Source: Oscillospiraceae bacterium
GTDB lineage: Bacteria > Bacillota > Clostridia > Oscillospirales > Ruminococcaceae
Length of the DNA: 6,005 nt
Reading direction: 5' to 3'
Assembly (NCBI GenBank): GCA_017424665.1
Contig: JAFOYK010000140.1
Coordinates: 1-6,005, forward strand
Translations under genes and position numbers: made by a program
Part shown: positions 1 to 5,299 of the stretch, piece after piece
Position numbering within the stretch: position 1 is the first letter of the stretch
Layout: each line of letters opens with the position of its first letter
Notes under the pieces: model-generated
Database searches by the model: none
What the model saw: only the letters and a program-made list of their open reading frames with translations
Told to the model about the DNA's origin: nothing

Positions 1-270
1 AAGGTTCATCTGAAGGTCTTTTCCGATTTCTCGGGCAACGAAAACACCTATCGCGCCTTTTAAAAAGTCTCCGATAAAAGTCCAGGTTGCGGCTCTTCTT
101 CCGAAAATGCGGAGCATATTGGTCATGCCCGCATTTCCGCTTCCGTGTTCACGTATATCACTTAATTTATGATACTTGGAAATAAGTATAGCCATATTGA
201 AACTGCCTATGAGATAGGCCACAAGAGCCGTTACGGCATATACGATTATAACATTAGGAAATTCGTTCAT
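1..270 (-). CDS. plsY: Glycerol-3-phosphate acyltransferase PlsY, N-terminal 90 residues (runs off left edge)
   Basis: PlsY is an integral membrane enzyme that transfers an acyl group from acyl-phosphate to glycerol-3-phosphate, making lysophosphatidate, the first committed step of phospholipid synthesis in most bacteria. The visible part starts with a hydrophobic segment (about residues 6-30) containing GSFN (22-25). The family signature follows: HGSGNAGMTN at 42-51, then FGRRAAT (56-62) and GDFLKG (67-72), which leads into a second membrane segment. Family members are about 200 residues long, so more than half the gene lies outside the window. The ATG at 270-268 is preceded by GGAGG (276-280 on the plus strand) with 5 nt spacing. 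It starts 32 bp after the der stop with no terminator between, so it is probably the third gene of the DUF512-der-plsY operon. In many clostridia gpsA follows, which would supply the glycerol-3-phosphate substrate; that cannot be seen here. Confidence 0.95.
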   Translation of the reverse strand, partial: MNEFPNVIIVYAVTALVAYLIGSFNMAILISKYHKLSDIREHGSGNAGMTNMLRIFGRRAATWTFIGDFLKGAIGVFVAREIGKDLQMNL

Positions 271-302
271 TCAATCCTCCACAGGACAAAGAATGGGAAA
301 AA

Positions 303-1631
303 TCAGCCTTTATCGTTTCCGCGTTCGCGAACGACCATTTTGATAGGGGTTCCGGTAAGGCTGAAAGTTTCTCTTATCTGGTTTTCAAGATAACGGCGGT
401 AAGAGAAATGGAAAAGATCGGCACGGTTGCAGAAAGTTACAAAAGTAGGCGGATTGGTGGAAGCCTGGGTCATGTAATAGATCTTAAGGCGCTTACCTTT
501 ATCGGACGGCGGCTGAACTTTTGCGGTTGCATAAGCGAGCATATCGTTGAGCATACCGGTGGAAATTCTTCTGCAGTTCTGCTCGTAAGTGGAAACGATA
601 AGCTCAAAAAGTTTGTTAAGACGCTGGCCGGTTTTTGCGGAAATGAACACGAACGGAGCATAGGACATAAAGCTGAAGTCGGTCTGGAGCTTTTTGGTAA
701 ACTCGTTCATAGTATTGGTTTCTTTTTCGATTGCGTCCCATTTATTGATTGCGATTACGCAGGCTTTTCCCTGTTCATGAGCGTAACCGGCAACTTTGCT
801 GTCCTGTTCGGTAAAGCCTTCGGTCGCGTCGATCATAATTACGCAAACATCGCTGCGGTCAACTGCCATATAGGAACGGAGTACGCTGTATTTTTCGATT
901 TCGTTGTCAACTCTGCTTTTGCGGCGGATACCTGCGGTATCAATTAGGACAAATTTGCCGAATTCGTTTTCAACTTCGGTGTCGGTGGCGTCGCGGGTGG
1001 TTCCTGCCATATCCGCAACGATAACTCTTTCCTCGCCGGAAATTTTATTAACAAGGCTGCTCTTACCAACGTTCGGTTTGCCGATGATGGCTACTTTGAT
1101 TTTATCATCATCGTCATCATCTTCTTTGTCGAAATCGATATGTTTGAAACATTCGTCAAGAAGGTCGCCGGTTCCGTTGCCGTGAACGGAAGAAACCGGG
1201 AACGGATCGCCGAGACCGAGATTATAGAATTCATAGAATTCTGCGGGCGGAGCACCGATTCTGTCGCATTTGTTTACACAGAGAACAACGGGTTTTCCGC
1301 TTTTGAGGAGCATGGAAGCAATATCTGCGTCGTTTGCGGTCACACCGGAATTAAGGTCGGTAACAAGGATGATAACATCCGCGCTTTCAATTGCGATATT
1401 TGCCTGGACTCTCATTTTGGAAAGGATTCCGTCATCGGTTTTAGGTTCGATACCTCCGGTATCGACAAGCATAACGGTGTGATTGAGCCATTCACATTCG
1501 CAGTAGAGTCTGTCCCTGGTAACGCCGGGGGTATCTTCCACGATTGCAAGGCGCTTGCCGGTAAGCTTATTGAAAAGGGTGGATTTACCTACGTTAGGAC
1601 GACCCACGATTGCAATAATAGGTTTTGCCAT
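303..1631 (-). CDS. der: Ribosome-assembly GTPase Der (EngA)
   Basis: Der is an essential cytoplasmic GTPase with two tandem G domains that acts in late maturation of the 50S ribosomal subunit. The 442-residue length is normal for the family. The first G domain shows the P-loop GRPNVGKS (10-17), TPGVTRDR (34-41), DTGG (57-60) and NKCD (120-123). A short acidic linker with six consecutive Asp (171-176) leads to the second G domain: GKPNVGKS (184-191), AGTTRD (209-214), DTAG (231-234), NKWD (296-299) and SAK (331-333). The C-terminal KH-like domain runs from about 350 to 435. All nucleotide-binding motifs look intact. The ATG at 1631-1629 has GGAGG at 1641-1645 with 9 nt spacing. It lies 23 bp after the DUF512 gene and 32 bp before plsY, on the same strand, and is probably co-transcribed with both. 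Confidence 0.98.
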   Translation of the reverse strand: MAKPIIAIVGRPNVGKSTLFNKLTGKRLAIVEDTPGVTRDRLYCECEWLNHTVMLVDTGGIEPKTDDGILSKMRVQANIAIESADVIILVTDLNSGVTANDADIASMLLKSGKPVVLCVNKCDRIGAPPAEFYEFYNLGLGDPFPVSSVHGNGTGDLLDECFKHIDFDKEDDDDDDKIKVAIIGKPNVGKSSLVNKISGEERVIVADMAGTTRDATDTEVENEFGKFVLIDTAGIRRKSRVDNEIEKYSVLRSYMAVDRSDVCVIMIDATEGFTEQDSKVAGYAHEQGKACVIAINKWDAIEKETNTMNEFTKKLQTDFSFMSYAPFVFISAKTGQRLNKLFELIVSTYEQNCRRISTGMLNDMLAYATAKVQPPSDKGKRLKIYYMTQASTNPPTFVTFCNRADLFHFSYRRYLENQIRETFSLTGTPIKMVVRERGNDKG

Positions 1632-1654
1632 TTTTATATTCCTCCAAACGGAAT

Positions 1655-2992
1655 TTATCCGTAAATTACATCACATTCATTTTCCGCTTCTTCGCCGAGC
1701 ATTGCGCAAAGAAGTTTATAGCCATCGTTCGGAACCATGAGCACCGGAACTTCAAGTTCGTGCTCAACCCATTCGGGAGTGGTATCGTCGATGAATTTAT
1801 CGTGCTCGTAGCGCAATGTGCTTTCGCAAATGAGCACAGCGTCGCCGTTTTCTCTTCCTTTGAGCTGTTTTGCAATATCTCCGCCGGTGAGAAGGCCGGT
1901 AACGGTTATTTTTTCGCCGAAGAATTCGTTTTCCATCGGCAGAACGTCGATTTTAAGGCCGCTGTAACGTTTTTCCGCGGCATCCGCAAGTTCTCTTATG
2001 GTGGAGAAAGCGGCTTTGCCGGTGGGAATCGTTACGTGGCGGTGATATTCCCCTTCCGGGAAATAATCGAGCGCTTCGTAAAAATCGTGCTTGAGAAGCG
2101 CGCAAAGGCCTACGCCGTCTTCAAGCTGGGTGAATTCACCGTAATATTCATATTCCGGGAACGGAAGTTCCGCTTTGATGAAAAATTCATCAGCGGCATA
2201 GAAAACCGGTTCGCCGTATTTTTCCATACATTCCGCGCGGAATTCATCAACAATTTTAATAACTTCGAGAGAGCCTTCTTTATCAAAAGGAGTGAGCTTA
2301 GGAAGGCCTGCTCTGCATTTTGTAAGACCGACCGGAACGCAGACTGCGCTTTCGACGGAAGGTCCGAGTTTTTCAACTTCGCTGAAGCTGTAGCGGAGCT
2401 CTTCCCCATCGTTTATTCCCGGACAGAGAACAAACTGGAGATGAAGGGTTATTCCCGCTTCAGCCATCTTTTTAAGATATTCAAGAGAATCCGCCGCATG
2501 GGGGTTCTTCATCATTTCAACCCTGAGCTTCGGGTTCATGGTATGAACGGAAACGTTTATCGGAGAAAGGCGCATTTTGATAATGCGGTCGATATCTTCC
2601 TCCTCAAGGTTGGTAAGAGTAACGTAGTTTCCGAAAAGGAATCCGAGACGGGAGTCATCGTCTTTAAAATAAAGGGTCTTTCTCATTCCCGGAGGCATCT
2701 GGTCGATGAAACAGAAAACGCATTTGTTTTTGCAGGAATGTTCTTTATCCATAAGATAGTTTTCAAAATCAAGACCGAGATCTTCATATTCCTGTTTTTC
2801 AAGCGTTACCGTTCTGGTTGCGCCGTCTTTCAAAAGCTCGATTTCAAGCTTTTTATCGGTCATATAAAAGCGGTAGTCAAGAACGTCTTTGATCTGGTTT
2901 CCGTTTATGGAAACAAGACTTTCGCCGACTGAAATTCCTGCTTTTTCCGCATGGGAATTTTTTTCAACAGAGGAAATCAAAACTGCCAACAC
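1655..2992 (-). CDS. DUF512-family radical SAM protein with N-terminal PDZ-like domain
   Basis: This is a conserved clostridial and cyanobacterial family (PDZ - radical SAM - DUF512, related to TIGR03279) whose reaction is not known to me. The N-terminus (about 1-65) resembles a PDZ fold, with EKAGISVGESLVSING at 16-31. A CX3CX2C motif follows (C87, C91, C94, in CKNKCVFCF), as expected for a radical SAM [4Fe-4S] cluster, then the family stretch IDQMPPGMRKTLYFKDDDSR (96-115) and GNYVTLTN (121-128). The DUF512 part includes AADEFF (266-271), YGEFTQLEDGVG (284-295) and the glycine-rich VTGLLTGGDI (364-373), ending with DDTTPEWVE (402-410). The length of 445 residues is typical. The start is a GTG at 2992-2990, 5 nt from AAAGGAGG; the adjacent in-frame TTG (2989-2987), 8 nt away, is nearly as good. 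It is first in a tight run with der and plsY, which hints at a role near ribosome or membrane biogenesis, but that is only guilt by association. Confidence 0.93.
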   Translation of the reverse strand: MLAVLISSVEKNSHAEKAGISVGESLVSINGNQIKDVLDYRFYMTDKKLEIELLKDGATRTVTLEKQEYEDLGLDFENYLMDKEHSCKNKCVFCFIDQMPPGMRKTLYFKDDDSRLGFLFGNYVTLTNLEEEDIDRIIKMRLSPINVSVHTMNPKLRVEMMKNPHAADSLEYLKKMAEAGITLHLQFVLCPGINDGEELRYSFSEVEKLGPSVESAVCVPVGLTKCRAGLPKLTPFDKEGSLEVIKIVDEFRAECMEKYGEPVFYAADEFFIKAELPFPEYEYYGEFTQLEDGVGLCALLKHDFYEALDYFPEGEYHRHVTIPTGKAAFSTIRELADAAEKRYSGLKIDVLPMENEFFGEKITVTGLLTGGDIAKQLKGRENGDAVLICESTLRYEHDKFIDDTTPEWVEHELEVPVLMVPNDGYKLLCAMLGEEAENECDVIYG

Positions 2993-2997
2993 TCCGG

Positions 2998-3005
2998 CCT
3001 CCTTT
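2998..3005 (-). promoter_or_regulatory. Ribosome binding site of the DUF512 gene
   Basis: AAAGGAGG (minus strand) is a strong Shine-Dalgarno match that rules out ATG-only start assignment. There is no ATG at a usable distance, so initiation must be at the GTG (5 nt away) or the next codon, TTG (8 nt away). The two choices differ by one residue. Confidence 0.8.
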
Positions 3006-3022
3006 CGGAATAAAATGTTTAC

Positions 3023-3056
3023 ATTATATTATAACAAATTATTTTTATTATTTCTA
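3023..3056 (-). promoter_or_regulatory. Probable sigma-A promoter for the DUF512-der-plsY operon
   Basis: On the minus strand a TAGAAA hexamer (3051-3056) is followed after exactly 17 bp by TATAAT (3028-3033), with a second overlapping TATAAT at 3023-3028. The -10 is perfect and the -35 matches TTGACA at four of six positions. The flanks are very AT-rich. Transcription would start near 3021, giving a leader of about 30 nt that includes the ribosome binding site. The promoter lies just downstream of the NUDIX stop codon, and no terminator is visible between, so some read-through from the NUDIX gene is also possible. Confidence 0.6.
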
Positions 3057-3071
3057 TAGTTTTGTCTATAA

Positions 3072-3554
3072 TTATTCCTTATAAACAAAGTGTTTTACTC
3101 CCTTTCCAAGTTCGGGAAGGAGTTTTGCGGAATCAGCAGGATAAATTTCCAGCTCCGCTGTTTTTTCGATAGGAACCCAATGGAATTCAAGGTCAAAATT
3201 ACGGTCTTCAAGGTGTTCCTTCGCCATGAACATTCCGTCTTTCGGAATGTTTTCGTCGGTTATTTCAATTGCATAATAAAGGCATATCTGGTGGCAGGGG
3301 CTTTCTCCCCAAGGGAAAAAGGCTTCTGCAACCCATTGGAGTTCCCCGACTTTTATATCCGCGCCGATTTCCTCTTTAAATTCACGGATAAGAGTTTCCT
3401 CATTGGTTTCGCCTAATTCAACATGCCCTCCGGGGAAAGCGTAAAAGTCTTCATTGGTCGGCTTTTGTAAAAGAACCTTACCGTCATGAACGGCAATTCC
3501 GGCAACGCGGTATGAAAAAACAAAACCGTCTTTTTTGAAAAGGATATCGGACAC
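3072..3554 (-). CDS. NUDIX hydrolase
   Basis: This is a 160-residue NUDIX-superfamily enzyme, expected to hydrolyse a nucleoside diphosphate linked to another moiety (NTP, sugar nucleotide or similar) in the cytoplasm with a divalent metal. The NUDIX box is complete at residues 43-65: G43, E49, R57-E58, E61-E62 and G64 fit GX5EX7REUXEEXGU. It follows the usual FPGG lead-in (40-43). The substrate cannot be read from the sequence. The reading frame is open upstream as far as 3692, but that extension crosses the rpmF terminator and the end of rpmF, so I reject it. The GTG at 3554-3552 is preceded by GAGGTGAT, an excellent Shine-Dalgarno match. I see no convincing promoter between the rpmF terminator and this start (only a weak TTGTTG, 17 bp, TTATCG arrangement), so it may rely on that or on read-through. 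Confidence 0.92.
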   Translation of the reverse strand: MSDILFKKDGFVFSYRVAGIAVHDGKVLLQKPTNEDFYAFPGGHVELGETNEETLIREFKEEIGADIKVGELQWVAEAFFPWGESPCHQICLYYAIEITDENIPKDGMFMAKEHLEDRNFDLEFHWVPIEKTAELEIYPADSAKLLPELGKGVKHFVYKE

Positions 3555-3557
3555 AAA

Positions 3558-3565
3558 ATCACCTC
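3558..3565 (-). promoter_or_regulatory. Ribosome binding site that fixes the NUDIX start
   Basis: GAGGTGAT on the minus strand is an eight-base match to the anti-Shine-Dalgarno sequence, with its GAGG core 7 nt from the GTG at 3554-3552. It is the only good site near the conserved N-terminus, and it supports a 160-residue product over the longer 206-residue reading frame. Confidence 0.8.
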
Positions 3566-3603
3566 GTTTTCTTTTTCGATAAGCCAAAGATAAATTTTGC
3601 AAC

Positions 3604-3631
3604 AAAAAAGAGAGGATCTTTCGACCCTCTC
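3604..3631 (-). terminator. Intrinsic terminator after rpmF
   Basis: On the minus strand a 9-bp stem (GAGAGGGTC paired with GATCCTCTC, one G-U pair) is closed by a GAAA tetraloop and followed directly by six T residues. It begins 14 nt after the rpmF stop codon. This is a textbook Rho-independent terminator that ends the DUF177-rpmF transcript and separates it from the NUDIX gene. Confidence 0.93.
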
Positions 3632-3645
3632 CTGTTTTGCAAAGA

Positions 3646-3831
3646 TTATGCTTCTTCGACTTTGACGACTTCTCTACCTTTGTAGTATCCACAGTTCTGG
3701 CATACTACGTGGGGAGTTTTAAGTTCGCCGCACTGGGGGCATTTGCAGAATGCCGGGGCAGAGAGCTTCCAAACATTGGAGCGTCTAGTATTTTTTCTTG
3801 CTTTAGAAACCTTTCTCTTCGGTACCGCCAT
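3646..3831 (-). CDS. rpmF: 50S ribosomal protein L32
   Basis: L32 is a small structural protein of the large ribosomal subunit. The 61-residue product begins [18 protein letters not shown], the near-invariant basic N-terminus of the family. It carries a zinc-ribbon: CPQC (C31, C34) and CQNC (C44, C47), so it is the zinc-binding form and not the cysteine-free paralogue some Bacillota keep for zinc starvation. The start is the ATG at 3831-3829, 8 nt from the ribosome binding site; an in-frame GTG three codons upstream is too close to that site. It lies 29 bp after the DUF177/YceD gene, the classic yceD-rpmF pairing. Unlike the arrangement in many bacteria, plsX does not follow; a strong terminator does. 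Confidence 0.98.
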   Translation of the reverse strand: MAVPKRKVSKARKNTRRSNVWKLSAPAFCKCPQCGELKTPHVVCQNCGYYKGREVVKVEEA

Positions 3832-3839
3832 GATGAGCA

Positions 3840-3849
3840 CCTCCTTAAC
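3840..3849 (-). promoter_or_regulatory. Very strong ribosome binding site of rpmF
   Basis: The minus strand shows TTAAGGAGG followed by TG, an approximately ten-base complement of the 16S rRNA 3' end, ending 8 nt from the ATG. It is the longest such match in the window, as expected for a ribosomal protein gene, and it decides the start at MAVPKRK. Confidence 0.8.
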
Positions 3850-3860
3850 AGAATTAGTTC

Positions 3861-4361
3861 TTAGCTGTCGAGCAGCATTTTTAATTTTTCAAGGCGGGGG
3901 TCGATCTGCTTTTGATTACAATTGCAGGTCTTTACGTTTAAATCCGATCCGCACACGGGACAGAGCCCTTTGCAGTCTTCGCGGCAAAGAAGCTGGAACG
4001 GAACTTCGAGCGTAACGTCGGTCATGATAAGCTCGTCTACATCAAGCATACCCGTCGGTACGAGGATGTAATCATCGTTTTCATCACCGGATTCAAGCTC
4101 GCGAGCGAGCCAGTGTTCGAATTCGTATTCAGTTTCTTTGGATGTTTCCTTACCGCATCTGTCACAGTTATATTCAAGCACAGCGGTAGCCCTGTACTTC
4201 AATGTAACCAAGCCGGAGCGGTTTTTGAAAACGCCGCTTATCCGCACAGGGGAACGAAAAATTTTCTGTCCCCAAATATCCACATCCGACAAATCAACTT
4301 CGACGGAAAGCGGAATCTCTGTGCCTGGCGCATCGAACAATTCTTTAATATCAATAATCAT
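3861..4361 (-). CDS. yceD: DUF177 / YceD-family protein, partner gene of rpmF
   Basis: This 166-residue protein belongs to the DUF177 (YceD) family, which is nearly always encoded next to rpmF. YceD homologues have been linked to 23S rRNA accumulation and large-subunit assembly, but the molecular role is not settled. Features seen: CDRC (C66, C69) in the middle, then the family's cysteine-rich C-terminal part with C126, C130 and [12 protein letters not shown] (131-142; C134, C137), C146 and C148, and the usual ending [12 protein letters not shown] (153-164). The cysteine pairs suggest metal binding. The frame is open further upstream to 4460, but the extension runs through the promoter at 4390-4418. 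The ATG at 4361-4359 has GAGGG with 6 nt spacing and begins the conserved MIIDIKELF. It is the first gene of a two-gene unit with rpmF, 29 bp apart. Confidence 0.94.
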   Translation of the reverse strand: MIIDIKELFDAPGTEIPLSVEVDLSDVDIWGQKIFRSPVRISGVFKNRSGLVTLKYRATAVLEYNCDRCGKETSKETEYEFEHWLARELESGDENDDYILVPTGMLDVDELIMTDVTLEVPFQLLCREDCKGLCPVCGSDLNVKTCNCNQKQIDPRLEKLKMLLDS

Positions 4362-4389
4362 AGTAATCCCTCGCAACGCCACGGAAATT

Positions 4390-4418
4390 ATTATATCTTG
4401 ATAATATGCTTTTGTCAA
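4390..4418 (-). promoter_or_regulatory. Perfect consensus sigma-A promoter of yceD-rpmF
   Basis: The minus strand carries TTGACA (4413-4418), a 17-bp spacer and TATAAT (4390-4395): both hexamers and the spacing are ideal. Transcription should start near 4383, giving a leader of only about 22 nt before the yceD ATG, so there is no room for a leader peptide or riboswitch. This is the strongest promoter in the window. Confidence 0.93.
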
Positions 4419-4532
4419 GCGGTTTTGTCCGTTTTTTGGCAATTTTTCGCATAAAATCATAACATTAGAATTCTACCACACCGAAGCGCAAAATGCAAAC
4501 CTTTTTATAAAATTTTTTATAATTTTTTCAAA
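4419..4532. other. AT-rich intergenic region between radC and the yceD promoter, no gene seen
   Basis: This stretch lies after the radC stop and before the yceD promoter. It contains an all-AT inverted repeat (4505-4522) starting 10 nt after the radC stop and a 10-bp palindrome TAGAATTCTA (4466-4475). Neither is followed by a T-tract on the minus strand, so I cannot name a convincing radC terminator. I see no small reading frame with a ribosome binding site and no structured RNA. Confidence 0.6.
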
Positions 4533-5219
4533 TTATCTTTTTCGGAAATCGATTCCGCTTGCGGCAAGGGAAACAAAATCGTCCTCCGCAAAAATAACGT
4601 GGTCAACAAGCTCTATTCCGACCGAGGAAAGAAGCGCATATATCTCTTTTGTGAGGTAAATATCTTCCGAAGAAGGCATTGCAAAGCCCCTTGGATGGTT
4701 GTGGGCAAGAATCACTCTTGTTGCACCGACACGCATTGCTTCTTCCATAACCTTTCTTTTCGAAAGGGTTGCGTGGTCGCTTTCCCCTTCCGAAATTATG
4801 TTGCAGGAAATTATCTTGTTTTTATTATCGAGCGAAGCAAGCATTATAGTTTCAACGGTTCTTCCGACAAATTTCGGCATAAGATACATTCCGATATCCT
4901 TAAAACCGCCGATTGCATTGAGCGCATCGGCTTTGTCTTCAAGATATTTTCTTGCCATCTGGGGAACCATTGAAATTAAAACGGCGGTGTTTTCGGTTAT
5001 TCCGTCAACTTTCATAAGTTCTTCCGGTTTTGCGTCAAAAACACCGGAAAGGCTTCCAAAACGGCTTATCAGTTTATGCGCAATCGGGTTTGTATCTTTT
5101 CGCGGAATGCTGTAAAAAAGCAGAAGTTCCAGAACATTATGCGGTTCAAAATCATCAAGGCCGCTTTTTACAAAACGGGCTTTAAGTCTTTTTCTGTGTC
5201 CGTCATGTTCACAGGGCAT
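4533..5219 (-). CDS. radC: RadC / JAB-domain (MPN+) family protein
   Basis: This 228-residue protein has the RadC layout. The N-terminal helix-hairpin-helix-like part (about 25-85) includes ELLLFYSIPRKDTNPIAHKL (31-50) and VDGITENTA (71-79). The C-terminal JAB/JAMM metal-binding domain (about 110-226) carries HNHPRGFAMPSSED (173-186), in which H173, H175 and D186 fit the zinc ligands and S183 the conserved serine. E123 is a plausible upstream catalytic glutamate. The old assignment as a DNA repair protein is not well supported; the biochemical role of RadC proteins is unclear. The usual VHPRE segment reads LSKRK here (152-156), as in a divergent clostridial subgroup. The ATG at 5219-5217 has GGAG about 10 nt upstream. 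It is divergent from the pseudouridine synthase gene and about 170 bp from yceD, so it is probably a single-gene unit. Confidence 0.92.
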   Translation of the reverse strand: MPCEHDGHRKRLKARFVKSGLDDFEPHNVLELLLFYSIPRKDTNPIAHKLISRFGSLSGVFDAKPEELMKVDGITENTAVLISMVPQMARKYLEDKADALNAIGGFKDIGMYLMPKFVGRTVETIMLASLDNKNKIISCNIISEGESDHATLSKRKVMEEAMRVGATRVILAHNHPRGFAMPSSEDIYLTKEIYALLSSVGIELVDHVIFAEDDFVSLAASGIDFRKR

Positions 5220-5240
5220 AGCTTTTTCGCTCCTTTTCTC

Positions 5241-5269
5241 TTGATAATTTTTCCGGAAGATATTATACT
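5241..5269 (+). promoter_or_regulatory. Sigma-A promoter of the RluA-family gene
   Basis: The plus strand carries TTGATA (5241-5246), a 17-bp spacer and TATACT (5264-5269), each hexamer one base from consensus. The transcript would start near 5276, leaving a leader of about 24 nt with the GAGG ribosome binding site at 5289-5292. Confidence 0.8.
5262..5267 (-). promoter_or_regulatory. Possible -10 element of the radC promoter, overlapping the opposite promoter
   Basis: A perfect TATAAT on the minus strand overlaps the -10 of the plus-strand promoter. It would start radC transcription near 5255 with a leader of about 36 nt. No recognisable -35 lies 16-18 bp upstream (the bases there are GC-rich, about 5284-5291) and there is no TG extension, so the call rests on the -10 alone. 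Confidence 0.4.
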
Positions 5270-5299
5270 TTATCTATATCATTCCGACGAGGTATTTTA

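Noticed and set aside
408..1664. Plus-strand open reading frames opposite der (408-947, 904-1185, 1140-1664)
   Set aside because: Der is complete with all GTPase motifs on the minus strand. These frames are antisense shadows with low-complexity stretches such as a serine run opposite the poly-Asp linker.
1625..2932. Long plus-strand open reading frame of 435 codons opposite the DUF512 gene
   Set aside because: It is codon-aligned antisense to a clear conserved gene, its product is rich in Phe and Arg of the kind produced by reversing Glu/Lys and Pro/Ser codons, and it has no recognisable domain. It is explained by the lack of TTA/CTA/TCA codons in the real gene.
3055..3070. Short hairpin (TATAG, 6-nt loop, CTATA) just after the NUDIX stop as a terminator
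   Set aside because: Only 5 bp of mostly A-T pairs with no T-tract after it, and it overlaps the -35 of the DUF512 promoter. Too weak to call.
3555..3692. N-terminal extension of the NUDIX reading frame to 206 residues
   Set aside because: The extension runs through the rpmF terminator and into the rpmF coding region, has no homology to the NUDIX family, and a strong ribosome binding site supports the GTG at 3554.
4362..4460. N-terminal extension of the DUF177 reading frame to 199 residues
   Set aside because: It would cover the consensus promoter at 4390-4418, and the conserved family start and ribosome binding site are at 4361.
4466..4475. Perfect palindrome TAGAATTCTA upstream of the yceD promoter as an operator
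   Set aside because: A single 10-bp palindrome in AT-rich DNA is expected by chance and lies about 48 bp upstream of the -35, with no second copy seen.
4505..4522. All-AT inverted repeat after radC as an intrinsic terminator
   Set aside because: The stem has no G-C pairs. On the minus strand, where radC ends, it is followed by A residues and not T; the T-run is on the plus strand, where no gene ends.
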